Shown: in pieces, positions 23,490 to 34,990 of the stretch
How positions within the stretch are numbered: the stretch's first letter is position 1
Layout: the number at the start of each line of letters is the position of its first letter
Assembly: GCA_021613375.1 (NCBI GenBank)
Contig: CM038711.1
Coordinates: 18,663,194-18,727,193, forward strand
Length of the DNA: 64,000 nt
Origin: Megaleporinus macrocephalus
Lineage: Eukaryota > Chordata > Actinopteri > Characiformes > Anostomidae
Direction of reading: 5' to 3'
Position numbers and translations under genes: made by a program
The notes under the pieces: model-generated
Told to the model about the DNA's origin: nothing
The model's input: only the letters and a program-made list of their open reading frames with translations
Database searches by the model: none

Positions 23490-25845
23490 GTATATATCAT
23501 ATCAGTATATCAGGTCAAATTATGTTTTGTTAATTTTCTAGATGACAATACCTTCATACTCTACTAGGAACAATTTTAAATATATCACTGTATATACTGT
23601 GATCATAGCTCCCTGGATTCTTGTTATGATGGATGCACTCAACTCTAGCTTTTTTACTTTCCTACTACTTTTGTTAGATTGCTGATGGTTGATTTATCCA
23701 AGCACTTTCCAGTACAGTCTGCCAAGGTGCTGAAGGTATGATTTTTTCACGCCATTTAAAAGCTGGATTTGACTACAGGGCCACAATCGTAGACTCTCAT
23801 ACATTCCCAGAGTCTATGCATAATGGTGATGGAATGCTGGGTAAAATACCTAGCACATTTTCTTTATTTTAGTACCTGGACAGCACAGTCTGAGCTGGAT
23901 GATTCAGAATTGCTGGTGTTTTTTCCCTAAAATGTGAATGTTATCTTCAAAGAGTTGTTTCAATGTACTGGATAGAGTCTACCTGGGAAGACTTACTGCC
24001 ATCTGAAACTGAGGTTAACCTGATCTTTCAGCTGACTTTACCTCATTTGTATTGCTGATAATTGGATGCCATCATGGATCCTGCAACGATGCCTGGAATT
24101 AGCTACAGTTTCACTGTGGAGTTGAGGAGAGCCAAATAATGATTGGTTACATGCACCATGCAAGAAAGAAAAAGCCAGTAAATCCTGCCTCATTATGACT
24201 CTGTGCTTATTTGTGGTATTCCAAATTGCAGGGTTGATTTCCACAGGTGTTGCTTTGTTTCTCTAGTTGACAATGTTGCTTGACATTGTTTTTTTTTACA
24301 AAAATGATCCCTTGATCCCTTAAAAATAGGGCCTGTATGTGACTTCTTTACCCTTGTAACTGGCATGCATAGTAGTTACCACAGTACGATTTGAGGAGTT
24401 AATGTTTTGTTTTAAAACCAATGCTGAAATCCAATATGCACATATCTGTCAGTGTCAGTACACAAATATAGCGATTGGTTGTCCATAACTAGCATAACGA
24501 AATATCTGTCCTATGCCAATTTCTTTAAGGCCATTATCTGCCGATACTAATATCATTCAGAGATCATAATGCATCCTTGGAAATTTCCAATGCTATTGAT
24601 CCTTCAAAGTGAGATAATTATCAACGCTCTTGGAAAAATATCTATGTAAAATGAGAAAGTGGGCAAGACAAAAACATGAATGGATCCTGTTTATCAAGTG
24701 TTGGGTGTTTTTTAACAGGCTGAAAAATATTCCTTCTAGGAAGTTTAGTGTTACAAAAACTCCTGTTCCAAAGTCACCCAGAGGGCTTGACAAGAAAACT
24801 GAAGCTGCTTTATACTACAGGTGTTATGGGTCACCGACATCTGAATGAGCAGCACATCCTAAAACATAAGCAAACAAAAGGCAAACAGAGACACACCTGA
24901 CTGCTCTGGTCCCATGGGGTGCCTACTAGCCTCGTGCCAAATACTCACACAACGTTAACTACACCTGGTCTTGTGTTTCGGTGACTGATGACTGAAACAG
25001 AGAATTTGAGATTCAGAGCAGCGTTTCATTTAAAATGACTTAAGGGGTTGGGACCCGCTAAGGTTGCTGATATACAACATTGGGGTTGTTTTATGAGCGT
25101 ACCCAGCACTGCTAATCTTGTTAGAGTAATTGAATTGCACTTGGCACAGGTAAAACAGAAGCCATCCAGAGAAAAGGCAATACTCAAGCCATTAAAGCTA
25201 GGTTTGAACATCTATCCAATTAAGAGTCAATAACATTTCAGTAGTTGCAGTACATCTACAAACCACTTACTAACAAAAACAGTGTTATTGTTAAACTCCC
25301 ACAATTGAAGACTTTTCAAGGGAACGCGCTGCTGACAAATAATGTACCGGCTTTGATTGCTTAAGTTGAAATGTTGGCCCATGATAGTTGCCTTGCCTAA
25401 ATTGTAAACACTTACTGAGTGCATTTTGATGCTTTTGCCAAAAGTAAATTGAAAAGTGAACTAATGCTTTCAAGCCTCAGCAGCCTCCACCTTCCCTTGA
25501 TAGAAGGCTGTGATCAAAAAAGCAGGAGTGTGAGCATGTGGACATGGAGTGAGTATGAGGTTGTAAGGCTGTCAGTATTTCAGGCACATTACTGCAGTCT
25601 CCCTCTGGCTGGATCAGGTGACTGCTGCTCAGGATGTGGTGAGACAGTTCATCCTCAGATTGATGCACTTCCTATTGAATTGCTCGCTAAAACTGAGGTG
25701 TAACTTAAGCCGCCCTTGTGAGGCGTACGCCTTTGTTTCACTTGAGAAGAAGAGGTGATGTTTTCATGTCAACATTTCTCTCATAGTAGCATAACTAACA
25801 ACTAGCAGCTAACACGTTTTTCTGTAAAACACCCTACACTCCTAA
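23490..25845. other. Intergenic DNA, nothing recognised
   Basis: No confident repeat or coding signal. GCCGATACTAATATC at about 24540 resembles a word of a fish hAT repeat, too short to call. Confidence 0.45.
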
Positions 25846-25849
25846 AAAC

Positions 25850-26535
25850 AAAAGCTTTCTGAATGGTTCTTTCTTTTTTTGCTTTTTTCCTGCCAAGGAA
25901 CCTTTACATTGGGCATGCAGTTCCAGGAAGAACCTTTCATTTTTAAATGAACTTTACATCTGACTACACTTCTAGGAAGAACCTTCTGTTATCGTAGCAC
26001 CTTTACATTGGACATACAGTTTTAGGAGAAATTTTTCATTGGTGAAGAATATTTACATTTGACATTCACTTCTAGGAAGAACCCATCATTGTAGAACATC
26101 TGCACTGGACATCCAGTTCTAGCAAGAAACTTACATTGGTGTACAGCCTTTACATTTGACATACAGTTACTGGAAGAACCTTTCATTATTGAATAAACTT
26201 TAAATTTGGCTTGCAACTCTGTAAATCTTTAATTAGTAGAGAACTTTCATGTTGGATATGCAGTTATGAGAAAAACCTTTCATTGGTGTAAAAACTTTGC
26301 AGTGGACTTACAATTCCATGAAGAACTGGAAGGCAGATTGTCCTATGTAAAGGTTCTTTACCAATACCAATCTAGCAAGAAACTTACATTAGGGATACAG
26401 TTGTAGGAAGAACCATTAATTAGTGTAGAACCTTTGCATTGGACATACAGTTTGGCCAATATAATGTTTTTTTTTTTTTTTTTACCAATGAAAGGTTCTT
26501 CTGGAACTGTATATCCAATGAAAAGGTTATCACTT
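25850..26535. repeat. 49-50 bp degenerate tandem array with inverted last unit
   Basis: About 11 units on the + strand built on GGAAGAACCTTTCATTGG, then TAGAACCTTTACATTGGAC, then ATACAGTTCTA. Unit starts at 25925, 25974, 26024, 26074, 26121 and 26171 give the period. After a 17-base poly-T (26467-26483), one unit is present in the opposite orientation at 26484-26530, so it can pair with any preceding unit. The AAGGTTCTT core is that of a widespread fish foldback repeat. Confidence 0.8.
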
Positions 26536-27645
26536 TACGAAAAGGTTTTAATAAGCTTGGATTGAGATAAAATGCTCCACTCAGTAACTTGCTCAGTCAG
26601 AAGAAATTAGTAGAGTGATGGTCATACAAATGAGAAATCTCACAGAAGGGTATTGCATCAAATGATCATAAATATGCTACCTGATATTATAGTATGATAT
26701 TACATACAGAGGGTCCTAATGGGACCCTGAAAAAAATCTTATTATGACATTATGTCGTCCACACATATACAAATATAGGGAAAAGAACATTGTTTAGCTG
26801 TTTCACAATCAGTGAGCTTCTGTCTTTGGTATGCCTCTTTGGTAACTAGAATCACAGCACTAGTCTATCTCAGGATGCACTATGGCAGATTGTTTAACCC
26901 AGTTGGTCCTTTATAGTCTAGCAACTGTGACTCTGCCTGAGATACCTCTGAAAGCCTTTGCAATATACTGTAGCACATTTGTAAATATGAAAACTTGCAC
27001 AACCTCCCAAGAGATTGGTGGAAAGAGTAAATGAGTGTTACTCATTTCTCAAACTGAAGACAGAGGAAGAGATATGTAAGATCTCCGTGCGAGTGTGGAA
27101 GGCTGCAGTTCCAAAAGCTTTTCCAAAAGAGAAACTGTTAAACCAAAAATTGTGTTGCCAAGAAAGCAAGGTGAGTAAGTTAGCAGCCAGCACATTGCTT
27201 AAAACCTTTTATTTAAAAATAGTCCCAAAGGTAAAGCTGTTTTTTGACATGGACAACATTACATAGAAAAACTCAAACAACACTCAAACGTTCACTGACC
27301 TGTTAATGAAATGGGGATATTTGCGTGTATAGTTTTATTACAGCCACTGTCAAGAAATCTGAGAGGGCAAATTTCTTTACAGTGCACCGTTTCACATTAA
27401 ACCTCTCATTAAATCACTGTGTTCACTTCTTATTTAAAAATTCTCAAAACCCTGTGGAATTCCCCTTTACGGTCCAGCTCAGGCACGTTAACAGGAAGCT
27501 CCTGGCCTTTTGTCTCACATGGTGGTGTTTTGGTCAACGAGTTGAACAACTGTGTTTATATGACCATTTTTAAACACGTATGTCAGTGAGGTTCATCTCA
27601 ACTTCTCTTCAAAAATAAATAGAGTTAGCTGAGATTCTATGAGCT
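26536..27645. other. Intergenic DNA
   Basis: GGGTCC-TAATG-GGACCC at about 26709 is a small hairpin within a probable fish repeat word. GTGGAATTCCCCTTTACGG near 27450 resembles one terminus of the TTAA MITE at 28904, unpaired here. Nothing else recognised. Confidence 0.4.
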
Positions 27646-27649
27646 CCAA

Positions 27650-28330
27650 TGCTCTGCACCCTCTGGTGCAATATCAACTCCGGTCATGGAGTTTCATCAC
27701 CAAAATCCTGGAAATCCCATTAATTAAGCACTGAGGATCTCTGTATGCTATGACCTGGTTTGATTGTGCCTCGTTTCTCGTCAGTGTCTTGTAGCACTCC
27801 TCACTAAATGTCCTCAGCCAGCTCTGTTGAGCGTGTGGACTACATTTCCCAGGATTCCATGTGAGCTCAACCTTCACCAATCACAAGCAATCCGTATTTC
27901 CATGTTGCCAGATTACTGATTGTTCACACCTGTTGCTCATTTCAGTTTCATTATAAATACTGGTTTGTTCCACTCCCTCTTTGTGAAGTATTGTCCTTGT
28001 TTACAGAGCACACTGAGCGGTCTACCAGTGTTTGTTATTTTAGTGTTTCTGCTTGCTTTGTTTCTCTGTCTGACTTTGGCTTTTCCCTTTTGTTTGCTGG
28101 TTTGGATTCTCTGTTTTGGCTTTGACCTGGACCTGTTCTGACTACTCTCTTGTTTTGACCCCGGCCTGTTTTGCACCACGTTTGTGGCAAAGCCTCTTGT
28201 GATAGAAGCCTAGTCCTTCATGTTTATCTGCGAGCATATGCTAGTTTTTTTTAGCATTACACTCTAGGGATTATTTTGAGTAAATAAGCTTTCTTTTGCC
28301 TCACAACCCCTGGCTCCCATCTCCACCACT
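27650..28330 (+). mobile_element. Gypsy-type LTR-like remnant
   Basis: Overall texture is that of a fish Ty3/Gypsy LTR: CAAT-like words (CCAATCACAAG at 27877), a TATA-like ATTATAAATAC at 27949, then a long T/C-rich stretch with TTTGTTTCTCTGTCTGAC and TTTTGACCCCGGCCTGTTTT words, and AGTAAATAAGC near 28281. No TG...CA ends or target duplication were found, and no partner LTR is present in the window. Confidence 0.35.
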
Positions 28331-28899
28331 GTCAACTATTCTGACTCACTATGCTTTTCTAGAGCAGAGCATTTCTCATCAAACCTCTCTGGAAGACTTA
28401 GTAACAGTTTAACTATTGTACTGCACAGAAAGTAAAACAATAGTGGAGTTTCCTTGCAAATACACTTTCCCAGGGAATGGGCCATTGAATTTGAAATAAA
28501 TTAATAAATAAGTTAAAAAGTTTGAAGACAAGAGTATAGAGTCAAGGCAACTTAAAAAAATATCTGCAGCACGAGACAGGATCCAGTACTGAAGACATAT
28601 CCCTCAGGGTACCTGCACAGTGACTGCATTTGTACTCTGAATGTCTGTTGTATTAGTGAGCACAACATAAAAAAGTGAGATTACAAAAGTGTTATATTGA
28701 TACTTGCACACTGCTAACCCTGTTGATAAAGTTAAAAAAAGATTGTATAAATTCTCTTTAACTTTATAGCATTTTCATTTTTCTCCTGTTTTTCATCCAG
28801 TTTAGTCTTTTCTCAGACAGCAGTAATTTATTGTGAGGCAAAACAGTTTGTAATGTGTCTAAGAGTATGCATTCATTCAAATTAGTGAGTTCAGCGACT
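28331..28899. other. Intergenic DNA, nothing recognised
   Basis: No coding or repeat signal. Confidence 0.5.
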
Positions 28900-28903
28900 T
28901 TAA

Positions 28904-29134
28904 AGGGGAATTCCACCAATGTTTTAGCATTGCTGCAAAATTCATCCATTGAAATATAAACCAAGTTATTCAGAGTGGTTTGTTTCAGAAAGACTAAGCA
29001 ATTCAGATGGTTACCACATCTGTGAAGTCTTTCTTCAATGGTCCATTTCACATCAAGCCACTCCTAATTTTTTTTATTTACATCTTGATGATTGAATTTT
29101 GCTGAAATTCAGAAAAACCTGGTGGAATTTCCCT
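28904..29134. mobile_element. 231-bp MITE flanked by TTAA
   Basis: The left end reads AGGGGAATTCCACCAATG and the right end, reverse-complemented, AGGGAAATTCCACCAGG. TTAA lies directly outside both ends (28900-28903 and 29135-29138). TTAA duplication is typical of the piggyBac and Kolobok superfamilies; the AGGG end leans to Kolobok or a related fish family, but this is inference. No open frame worth reporting. Confidence 0.7.
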
Positions 29135-29149
29135 TTAAGGTGTACACAT

Positions 29150-29510
29150 TGATGCTACATTTGTTCACACAGCTCCATAGAACAGCACTGACAATAGGAT
29201 GGTATGTTCTAGAGAATATGAACCCAAGGTCACCATGCCCAACGGCAAGCATCAGCTAGATGTATATAAAGTGGAGCTGGGCTGTAGAGTAGTGTTTGAA
29301 CTCCATGCAGTACCTTTGGGATGAATTGGAGTGATGTTTATGATCCAGAACTAACCATTCAACATCAGTACCTGGCCCCATTAATGCTCTTGTGGCTAAA
29401 TACAATCACAACCTCACAGCAACGTTTTAGCATCTAGTGTAAAGCCTTTCTAGAAGCTGTTGTTTCCGCAACAAAGGAGAACAAACTCACTATAAATACC
29501 TTTGATTTTA
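29150..29510 (+). pseudogene. Internally deleted Tc1-like element
   Basis: CACCATGCCCAACGGCAAGC (about 29233) corresponds to a TMHNAKR-type stretch upstream of the catalytic core of a fish Tc1-like transposase. It passes within 60 bp into 29303-29480, which reads like its C-terminus: LWDELE-type (TTTGGGATGAATTGGAG), SVPDL-type, NALVA-type (AATGCTCTTGTGGCT) and a final AAKGG-type end. The catalytic centre is therefore missing. Numerous stops. Confidence 0.65.
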
Positions 29511-30310
29511 TAAGAAATGTTGGAAGATCACATTTTGAAAGTTTGTGAATTCTTTAGAATTTTCTATATTTCTGCATAATTATGACCTTAAACATAATCA
29601 GACGTAGTCCTAAAAGTAAATAAATATAATCCAATTTTCGATGGATGTATGAGATAAAAATGAACATTTTTAAATGAAAGAACCTTAGCCCATCTGTGAA
29701 ACATGGTGACAGTAGTAACATGGTTAAGGCCTGTTGTGCTGCATGTGGGTCTTGCCATCACTGAGGGAACAATGAATTCAGAATTATATCAGTAAATTAT
29801 AACGGAAAATGTCAGGACATCAGTAAATCTCAAGAGAACTTAGGTCATGCAGCAAGACAATGATCCTAAGCACACAAGTTGCTCTAACAAAAACGGTTAA
29901 AGAAGAATAAAGTCATGACCTTAATCCAATAGAGATGTTGTGAAAGGGCCTGAAGTGAGTGGTTCATGTAAAGAAACCCACAAAAATCCCAGAGTTGAAG
30001 CTGTTCTGTACAGAGAAATGGGCTAAAGTTCTTCTAAACCGATGTGCAGTACTGACCAACTGACCAAAGATTACAAACATTTAGACAAAGGTTCACATGC
30101 ACTGTTCAAAAAATAGTTTTTACATTAAAGTTAATGTTCAGGCTACCTTAGCATTTTAATAGTAAGTCAGAACAAGAACCTGTGTTTTCTGCCCAGAAAT
30201 TTATTAGGTTGGAATAGTTCAAAATCACTAAGTATGACATTTTTGCCTTATAATTATGTGGAAAAATGGAAAATTCTATCGGGCTCCAAAACTTTCAAGC
30301 ACCACTGTAC
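29511..30310 (+). pseudogene. Second Tc1-like element, different family
   Basis: 5' noncoding end at 29535-29630 (TTTCTATATTTCTGCATAAT). Transposase blocks follow: PSVKHGDS at 29690, QQDNDPKHTS at 29850, which contains the second catalytic Asp, and DLNPIEML followed by a stop at 29918, which contains the last catalytic acidic residue. About 30 bp between these two blocks is deleted compared with the family as recalled, joining them out of frame. The 3' end near 30290 is GGCTCCAAAACTTTCAAGCA. Dead copy abutting the first Tc1 relic. Confidence 0.75.
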
Positions 30311-31525
30311 ATAATACAAAAGTGTGGAAAGGACTTGCCTTTTCTGGCGCTTACATGGCTTTCTTTTGCATTTGTAGCAGAGTGGAGTGTACTGCACATA
30401 GCTCCCTACAGACAAAGCACAAGTTTAATTGAAATCTTTCTCTGAAACAGGAGCTTTATTGGTTACTCCTTGGCAAGGGTGGTGTATTGAGATATTTTTT
30501 TAATCTTTACCACAGATACATTAAAGATTCTCTTCAGAATGTGACCACACTGAAATTGTGCACATGAAAAAACACAGCATACCGTCCATTTCTTTCCACT
30601 CAATGGAGCTTCCAGTTGAGTTAGCTGGCAGCTGTTCAAAATGGTATCAATTTCAGGGAATGAGAGGGCTTAGCTCATAAAATGTAATCTCCTTAAGGCG
30701 AGGAAAAGCAGGCCGGAGCGCGCACAGTTAATTTGAATTGTAAGTGGTCCAACCTGAGGGAATGTCAAGCGCCTTGTCCTGAGTGACTCCGATCACCTTT
30801 CCATCGATAAAGAGTGCCCAAGGCTGCAGTTTTCACGTGGGGTGATTCTAGATTACCACTGGGAGGCATTCACATAAACAGAGTCAACATCAAGCCCTGC
30901 AGCCAAATCAGTGCTTCACTGCGAACAAGAAGACATAGAACCTCAGCAGTGACATATAATTGGGAGAAATTGAGCTTTGATGTTTTCACTATAGAAAAGG
31001 ACTTTACCAATACACGGTCAATATAAAATAATGTAAATACTTTTGTGAGGAATATGAATTATGAAAAAAATACATATTTTTATGTGGTTAATTCATAAAA
31101 AATATGTAAAAATTAAATGACTGAAGCAGCATGTGAGTCCCTACAAGTATCTAAACATGTTTATTACACATGCATTACTCAGTTCAGTAGATGTTAGTGG
31201 ACACTTTCGTGAACATCCGATATTACATTTGCATTCACAAATGTCTGTATAATGTTTTAAGAACATGCAGACAATAATGTGGAGGATTCCTCAACTACCC
31301 AATGGCTTTTATTGTGATTTATATCTCACAAAGTATTGTATAGCAACTAGTTCCAATGGCACAATTTGACAGGATGAGAACATACTGCCTGTCTTTTTAT
31401 TCTGATTTGTGAGAATAGGAATGTGCTTTTTTTAACAGTGAGAGCCATTATAAACTGAAAGTTAAATACAATTGAATACAATTTTAGCCAATAATAAAAC
31501 AATCACAAATGTTGTGTAAGGCATC
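30311..31525. other. Intergenic DNA
   Basis: No repeat or coding call. The segment 30660-30830 is non-repetitive with a few CpGs (GGCCGGAGCGCGCACAG) and could be conserved noncoding sequence. Confidence 0.4.
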
Positions 31526-31756
31526 ATTTACAGTGGCCGAGAAAACCCAACGCACTGCAAACAGAATACACTTTCATCAAAACATCAACATGGACACTAC
31601 ATTTAACAAACGCGCTGAAAAAACGTCCACAACACAACGGAAGTATTTCCAGAGGACACGTAAAGGACGTGGGACCACATACAGTGACGCAATGTAAACA
31701 GAGAAGTAAGTTTGGCTATGTTTGCCAACTATCCAGACTTACTTCTCATTAGGCGC

Positions 31757-32343
31757 TAGTGATGGCCAGATGAAGCCTCTTGAAGCGTTGAAGCTTTCCG
31801 TCCAGATGGTTCAAAAAAAGGTTCATTACTGGAACCTGCATGTGCACACGGACCTTCATGTGCTGGCCAAAACTTTTATTGTCATTTTAACTATTTGCGA
31901 TGGCCTCTTGCAACATTGTCAGCCTGGGAACAAGTATATACATAAAACACCTTAATTTTATTTTCTGTGGTTCATTTATTTGTTCATCTGATCTGTGTGT
32001 TTAACTGTGTGGGTAATGCTGATAGAGGTCTGTTAATTTAAAAAACTGCCAGTATGATTTAAGTCAGTAAATAAGTCTAATAGGATGTGAGATGTTGATG
32101 TTAAAACTGTTGCAGTGGTTTTAAGAGATGGGACAGTGATTGGGGTGATGATGACTTTAATTTTTATTAAGAAACAATAAATCACGCCAGTACTCGAACC
32201 ACGTCCTGAGCCAGCTAGGCTTCAGACATCATCAGTGACGTCACTCGCCCTTAACGCAGCAAGCCTCCATACGCGCCTTATAAATGACCTTCTAAATTTC
32301 TCGACACAAGCTCTGAAGCATCGGTATCATTTGCCCTTCACTA
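31757..32343. mobile_element. hAT-like element nested in the composite
   Basis: Left end TAGTGATGGCCAGATGAAGC; right end, reverse-complemented, TAGTGAAGGGCAAATGATAC, then GCTTCA-rich subterminal words on both sides. The 8 bp outside the ends (TTAGGCGC and TTAGACAG) agree at five positions, in line with an eroded hAT duplication. A TGACGTCA site lies at about 32235. Confidence 0.55.
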
Positions 32344-32348
32344 TTAGA

Positions 32349-32925
32349 CAGTGTTGCCAACTTAATGACTTTGTCACCATATTTAGCAACTTTTCAGACC
32401 CTCTAGCGGCTTTTCTTCTTAAAAAGTGTTTAGCGACAAATCTAGCGACTTTTTCTGGTGTTATTGGAGACTTTTAGAGACTCTGAGGTGAACACACATG
32501 ATCTTCAGTTACTGTCCTCAGCGAGCAGCATCCCACAACACTCCCAGTGCTCAGTCTCACGGTCAGAGCAGACCCACACCACTCCACGACCCACTACACT
32601 CACTGCGCATGCCCAAAGCTGCCGCTTACCCCGCCCCCTATCTACAGAGCAGGATGTAAATATAAATGTGTCTTAGAAAGATAGATACTTTATTGATCCC
32701 AGAGGGAAATTCTTCAGGGTGACACGGCCTATTTCAAAGGCAACAAAAAAAGAATCCACAGAAGAAGTTCATTTATTCAGAGTTTATTTGTAGTTATAAC
32801 ATATTTAGGGTGTTTTTACTCACTTTTTGTCTCTCCCACGTTATTCCTTTAAATACACGATTACATCATTTAGTGACTTTCTGGACAGCCAATAGCTACT
32901 TTCTTCACTGAGGAGTTGGCAACAG
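32349..32925. mobile_element. TTGCCAAC-ended element nested in the composite
   Basis: Left end CAGTGTTGCCAACTT; right end, reverse-complemented, ACTGTTGCCAACTCC. Inside are TTTAGCAAC, TAGCGAC and TCTAGCGACTTTTTC words of a very common fish repeat. At 32684-32718 the stretch ATAGATACTTTATTGATCCC then AGAGGGAAATTC is a motif widespread in fish retroposon tails. Confidence 0.5.
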
Positions 32926-33019
32926 TGTTGTGGACGTTTTGCAGCGTGATTGTTAAATGTAGTGCCCATGTTGCCGTTTTGATGAAAGTGTTTTCTGTGT
33001 TGAGTCTTCTTGGCCACCG

Positions 33020-33300
33020 TAACCTTTGATTATATGCACGCTGTAATAAATGTACTGTCATCTGAATAAATCACACTAATAAAACTCACGCTCAAAATCA
33101 CACTAATAAAATGTGTTCTGTGTGCAAAGGCCTGATCTGTATCCTAAACTTGATCAATTGGCTCAGTACTAGTGCAAAGTAATGAGTCGCTTAACGCTGC
33201 AGCTAACCATTACTAATTATCAATTTAGAACATACATGTCCAGAAAATAAATGAAATGGATAACATCTGTAACCTTTTTGCTGAAATGATCTGATTTATG
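33020..33300. other. Intergenic DNA
   Basis: Short unrecognised spacer between the composite element and the LINE fragment. Confidence 0.5.
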
Positions 33301-33305
33301 AAAAC

Positions 33306-34085
33306 ATGCTTCCTCTTGTGATGTATTGGCTAAATACTGTTGGCCCCAGTCGTGACTATGATGCCCCAGTGTTTTTTGGTGCAATCTGTAAAACCATTTT
33401 AAAGCATGTAGGCATGAAAATGCATAGTGAATTTAATCTAGACAAACAGATCCAGCATTTTTCAACTGAGAGGGCCGAGGTCAGGTCAAGCCCTTTTCTA
33501 TCTTTTAATAATTTAGACAAGGATAAACATGCTTTTCTCTCATCCAGACTTAATTTTATTAAATTTAATAATTTTGCAGCTCATCTTACAACAGGGACAC
33601 ACAAGCAAGAGCATATTTCCCAGGACTGGCCTCCTCCCTTCTCTGGCGTCCTGTATGTTTTAGGATTAGTTTTAAGATTTTATTGTTGGATTATTAATCA
33701 TTAATGGGCTAGTTCCATCCAATCTCTCTGACCTATTACAACCACACATTCCTTCAAGGTCACTCAGGTCTGACCAGTTTCCCCTACTTGTTTGTAAATC
33801 TAGGTTGAAGCATAAGGGGGCTTTTGCAGTTATAGACCCTAAACTCTGGAACCTGCTGCCTTGTTTTTAATCCCATCTCAACACATTTTTATTCTTTAAC
33901 ATTTATTAAGTATAAGAGCTGCTTTTCTTTTGTGTTCTTTTGTGTTAATGTCGTAGCTTTATTGCTTGTTTATATTTTATTTCTTATTGAATTTAATTTC
34001 TTTGTTTTTGTTTTATGGTTGCTATGATGGTGGTATAGCTCTTTGATCAGCAGCTGTTTTAAACATGCTCTATAAATATATGTGA
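33306..34085 (+). pseudogene. L2/Rex1/CR1-like LINE, C-terminal fragment
   Basis: The open stretch 33306-33704 contains FNLDKQIQ, KHAFLSSRLNF and TGTHKQEHISQDW, which match the order of the region just after the reverse-transcriptase palm in L2, Rex1 and CR1-type LINEs (FDKQI, HAFISSRLDY, TGTRKREHI). In other frames 33705-33865 continues with NGLVPSNLSDLLQPHIPS, RSLRSDQ, SRLKHKGAFAV and PKLWNLLP, the usual C-terminal signature of these elements. At least one frameshift and several stops separate them. The tail ends near CTCTATAAATATATG, a typical LINE 3' end. The copy is 5'-truncated; the RT catalytic centre and endonuclease are absent. Confidence 0.8.
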
Positions 34086-34850
34086 CGTTGGCATTGGTCA
34101 GACACTGGGACTTTTGACTTAAAACTTCAGACTCACAAAAAATCACAAATGAAACCTTTTGTTTAAATTCTGTTTTGCCGGTGTTTGCCTTTTTTCCCTA
34201 CAGTCATGCTCAGTATTATGGCTTGAGGGCAGTGCATTATGGGTGTCTACATTATTACTTTGGCAAGTATGATCACACTCACAATGAAACCTGTCTTTTT
34301 CATGTCTTTTATATATTTTTTTCAAATTGTCACTCTCACTTTTGTCTTATACTGAACTATATGTGATAAATGCTTCACAGACATTCCAATCTAGCTTTGA
34401 ATTGGAGAAGGAAAAGTGATAAAAGTGGCCTTGGCCATGAGCGACTGAATCAGAATTCCCAGAATATTCACCTCTGACTGGGAGAAAATGAATAACATTA
34501 CTTCCTTTGCTGGAAATTTCTTTTTTCAAAATTTGGAGTGGCTTTTGCTTTAGCAGTGTCAGGCTTGATATGACTTTAAATAGCAACCAAGCCTTTATAT
34601 TAAAGTAAAACTTCAGCTGGATTAGCTGTTATGCTAGCTAGCTTTCACACTACAGACTAATCACGTGTGTTAGTTGCCCCTTAATTTAAGCATTGCATTT
34701 ACTGGGCTGTACTTTAGTCTGTTCTTCAGTGGGTTTTTTGAAAACTGGTTTGTAGTTCAATCTGATGGGTGCAGCTGAGAATAATCTAATTGTCTAATTC
34801 TGATACTAGAGACTTTAATGAAATGACTGAAATCTCTGATGTTCAGACCT
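34086..34850. other. Intergenic DNA, nothing recognised
   Basis: No coding or repeat signal. Confidence 0.5.
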
Positions 34851-34855
34851 TAAAC

Positions 34856-34990
34856 CAGGGATTGGCATCAAGCACAGTTTGGTGGTTTCCCTACTCAAAA
34901 ACACCCACTTAATCTGGCAACTAACAGGTGAGTTGAATCAGGTGGGTTTTAGCAGCTAAATCACCAAACTTGCCCTGGTTACCACCTCTG
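34856..34990. mobile_element. 135-bp hAT-type MITE
   Basis: Left end CAGGGATTGGCATCAAGCAC; right end, reverse-complemented, CAGAGGTGGTAACCAGGGCA. Both follow the CAGGGGTGGGCAACC style of small fish hAT elements. The target duplication is not clear. Confidence 0.55.

Larger units (their letters stand above)
31531..33019. mobile_element. Composite DNA element with about 100-bp inverted ends
   Basis: 31531-31637 and the reverse complement of 32927-33019 match closely: CAGTGGCCGAGAA/CGGTGGCCAAGAA, ACACTTTCATCAAAAC in both, CACTACATTTAACAA in both, AACGTCCACAACAC in both. TTA lies outside the left end and TAA outside the right. Inside are a hAT-like element and a TTGCCAAC-ended element. No transposase frame; superfamily unknown. 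Confidence 0.7.

Noticed and set aside
24430..24600. hAT repeat fragment (GCCGATACTAATATC)
   Set aside because: Match too short and decayed to call.
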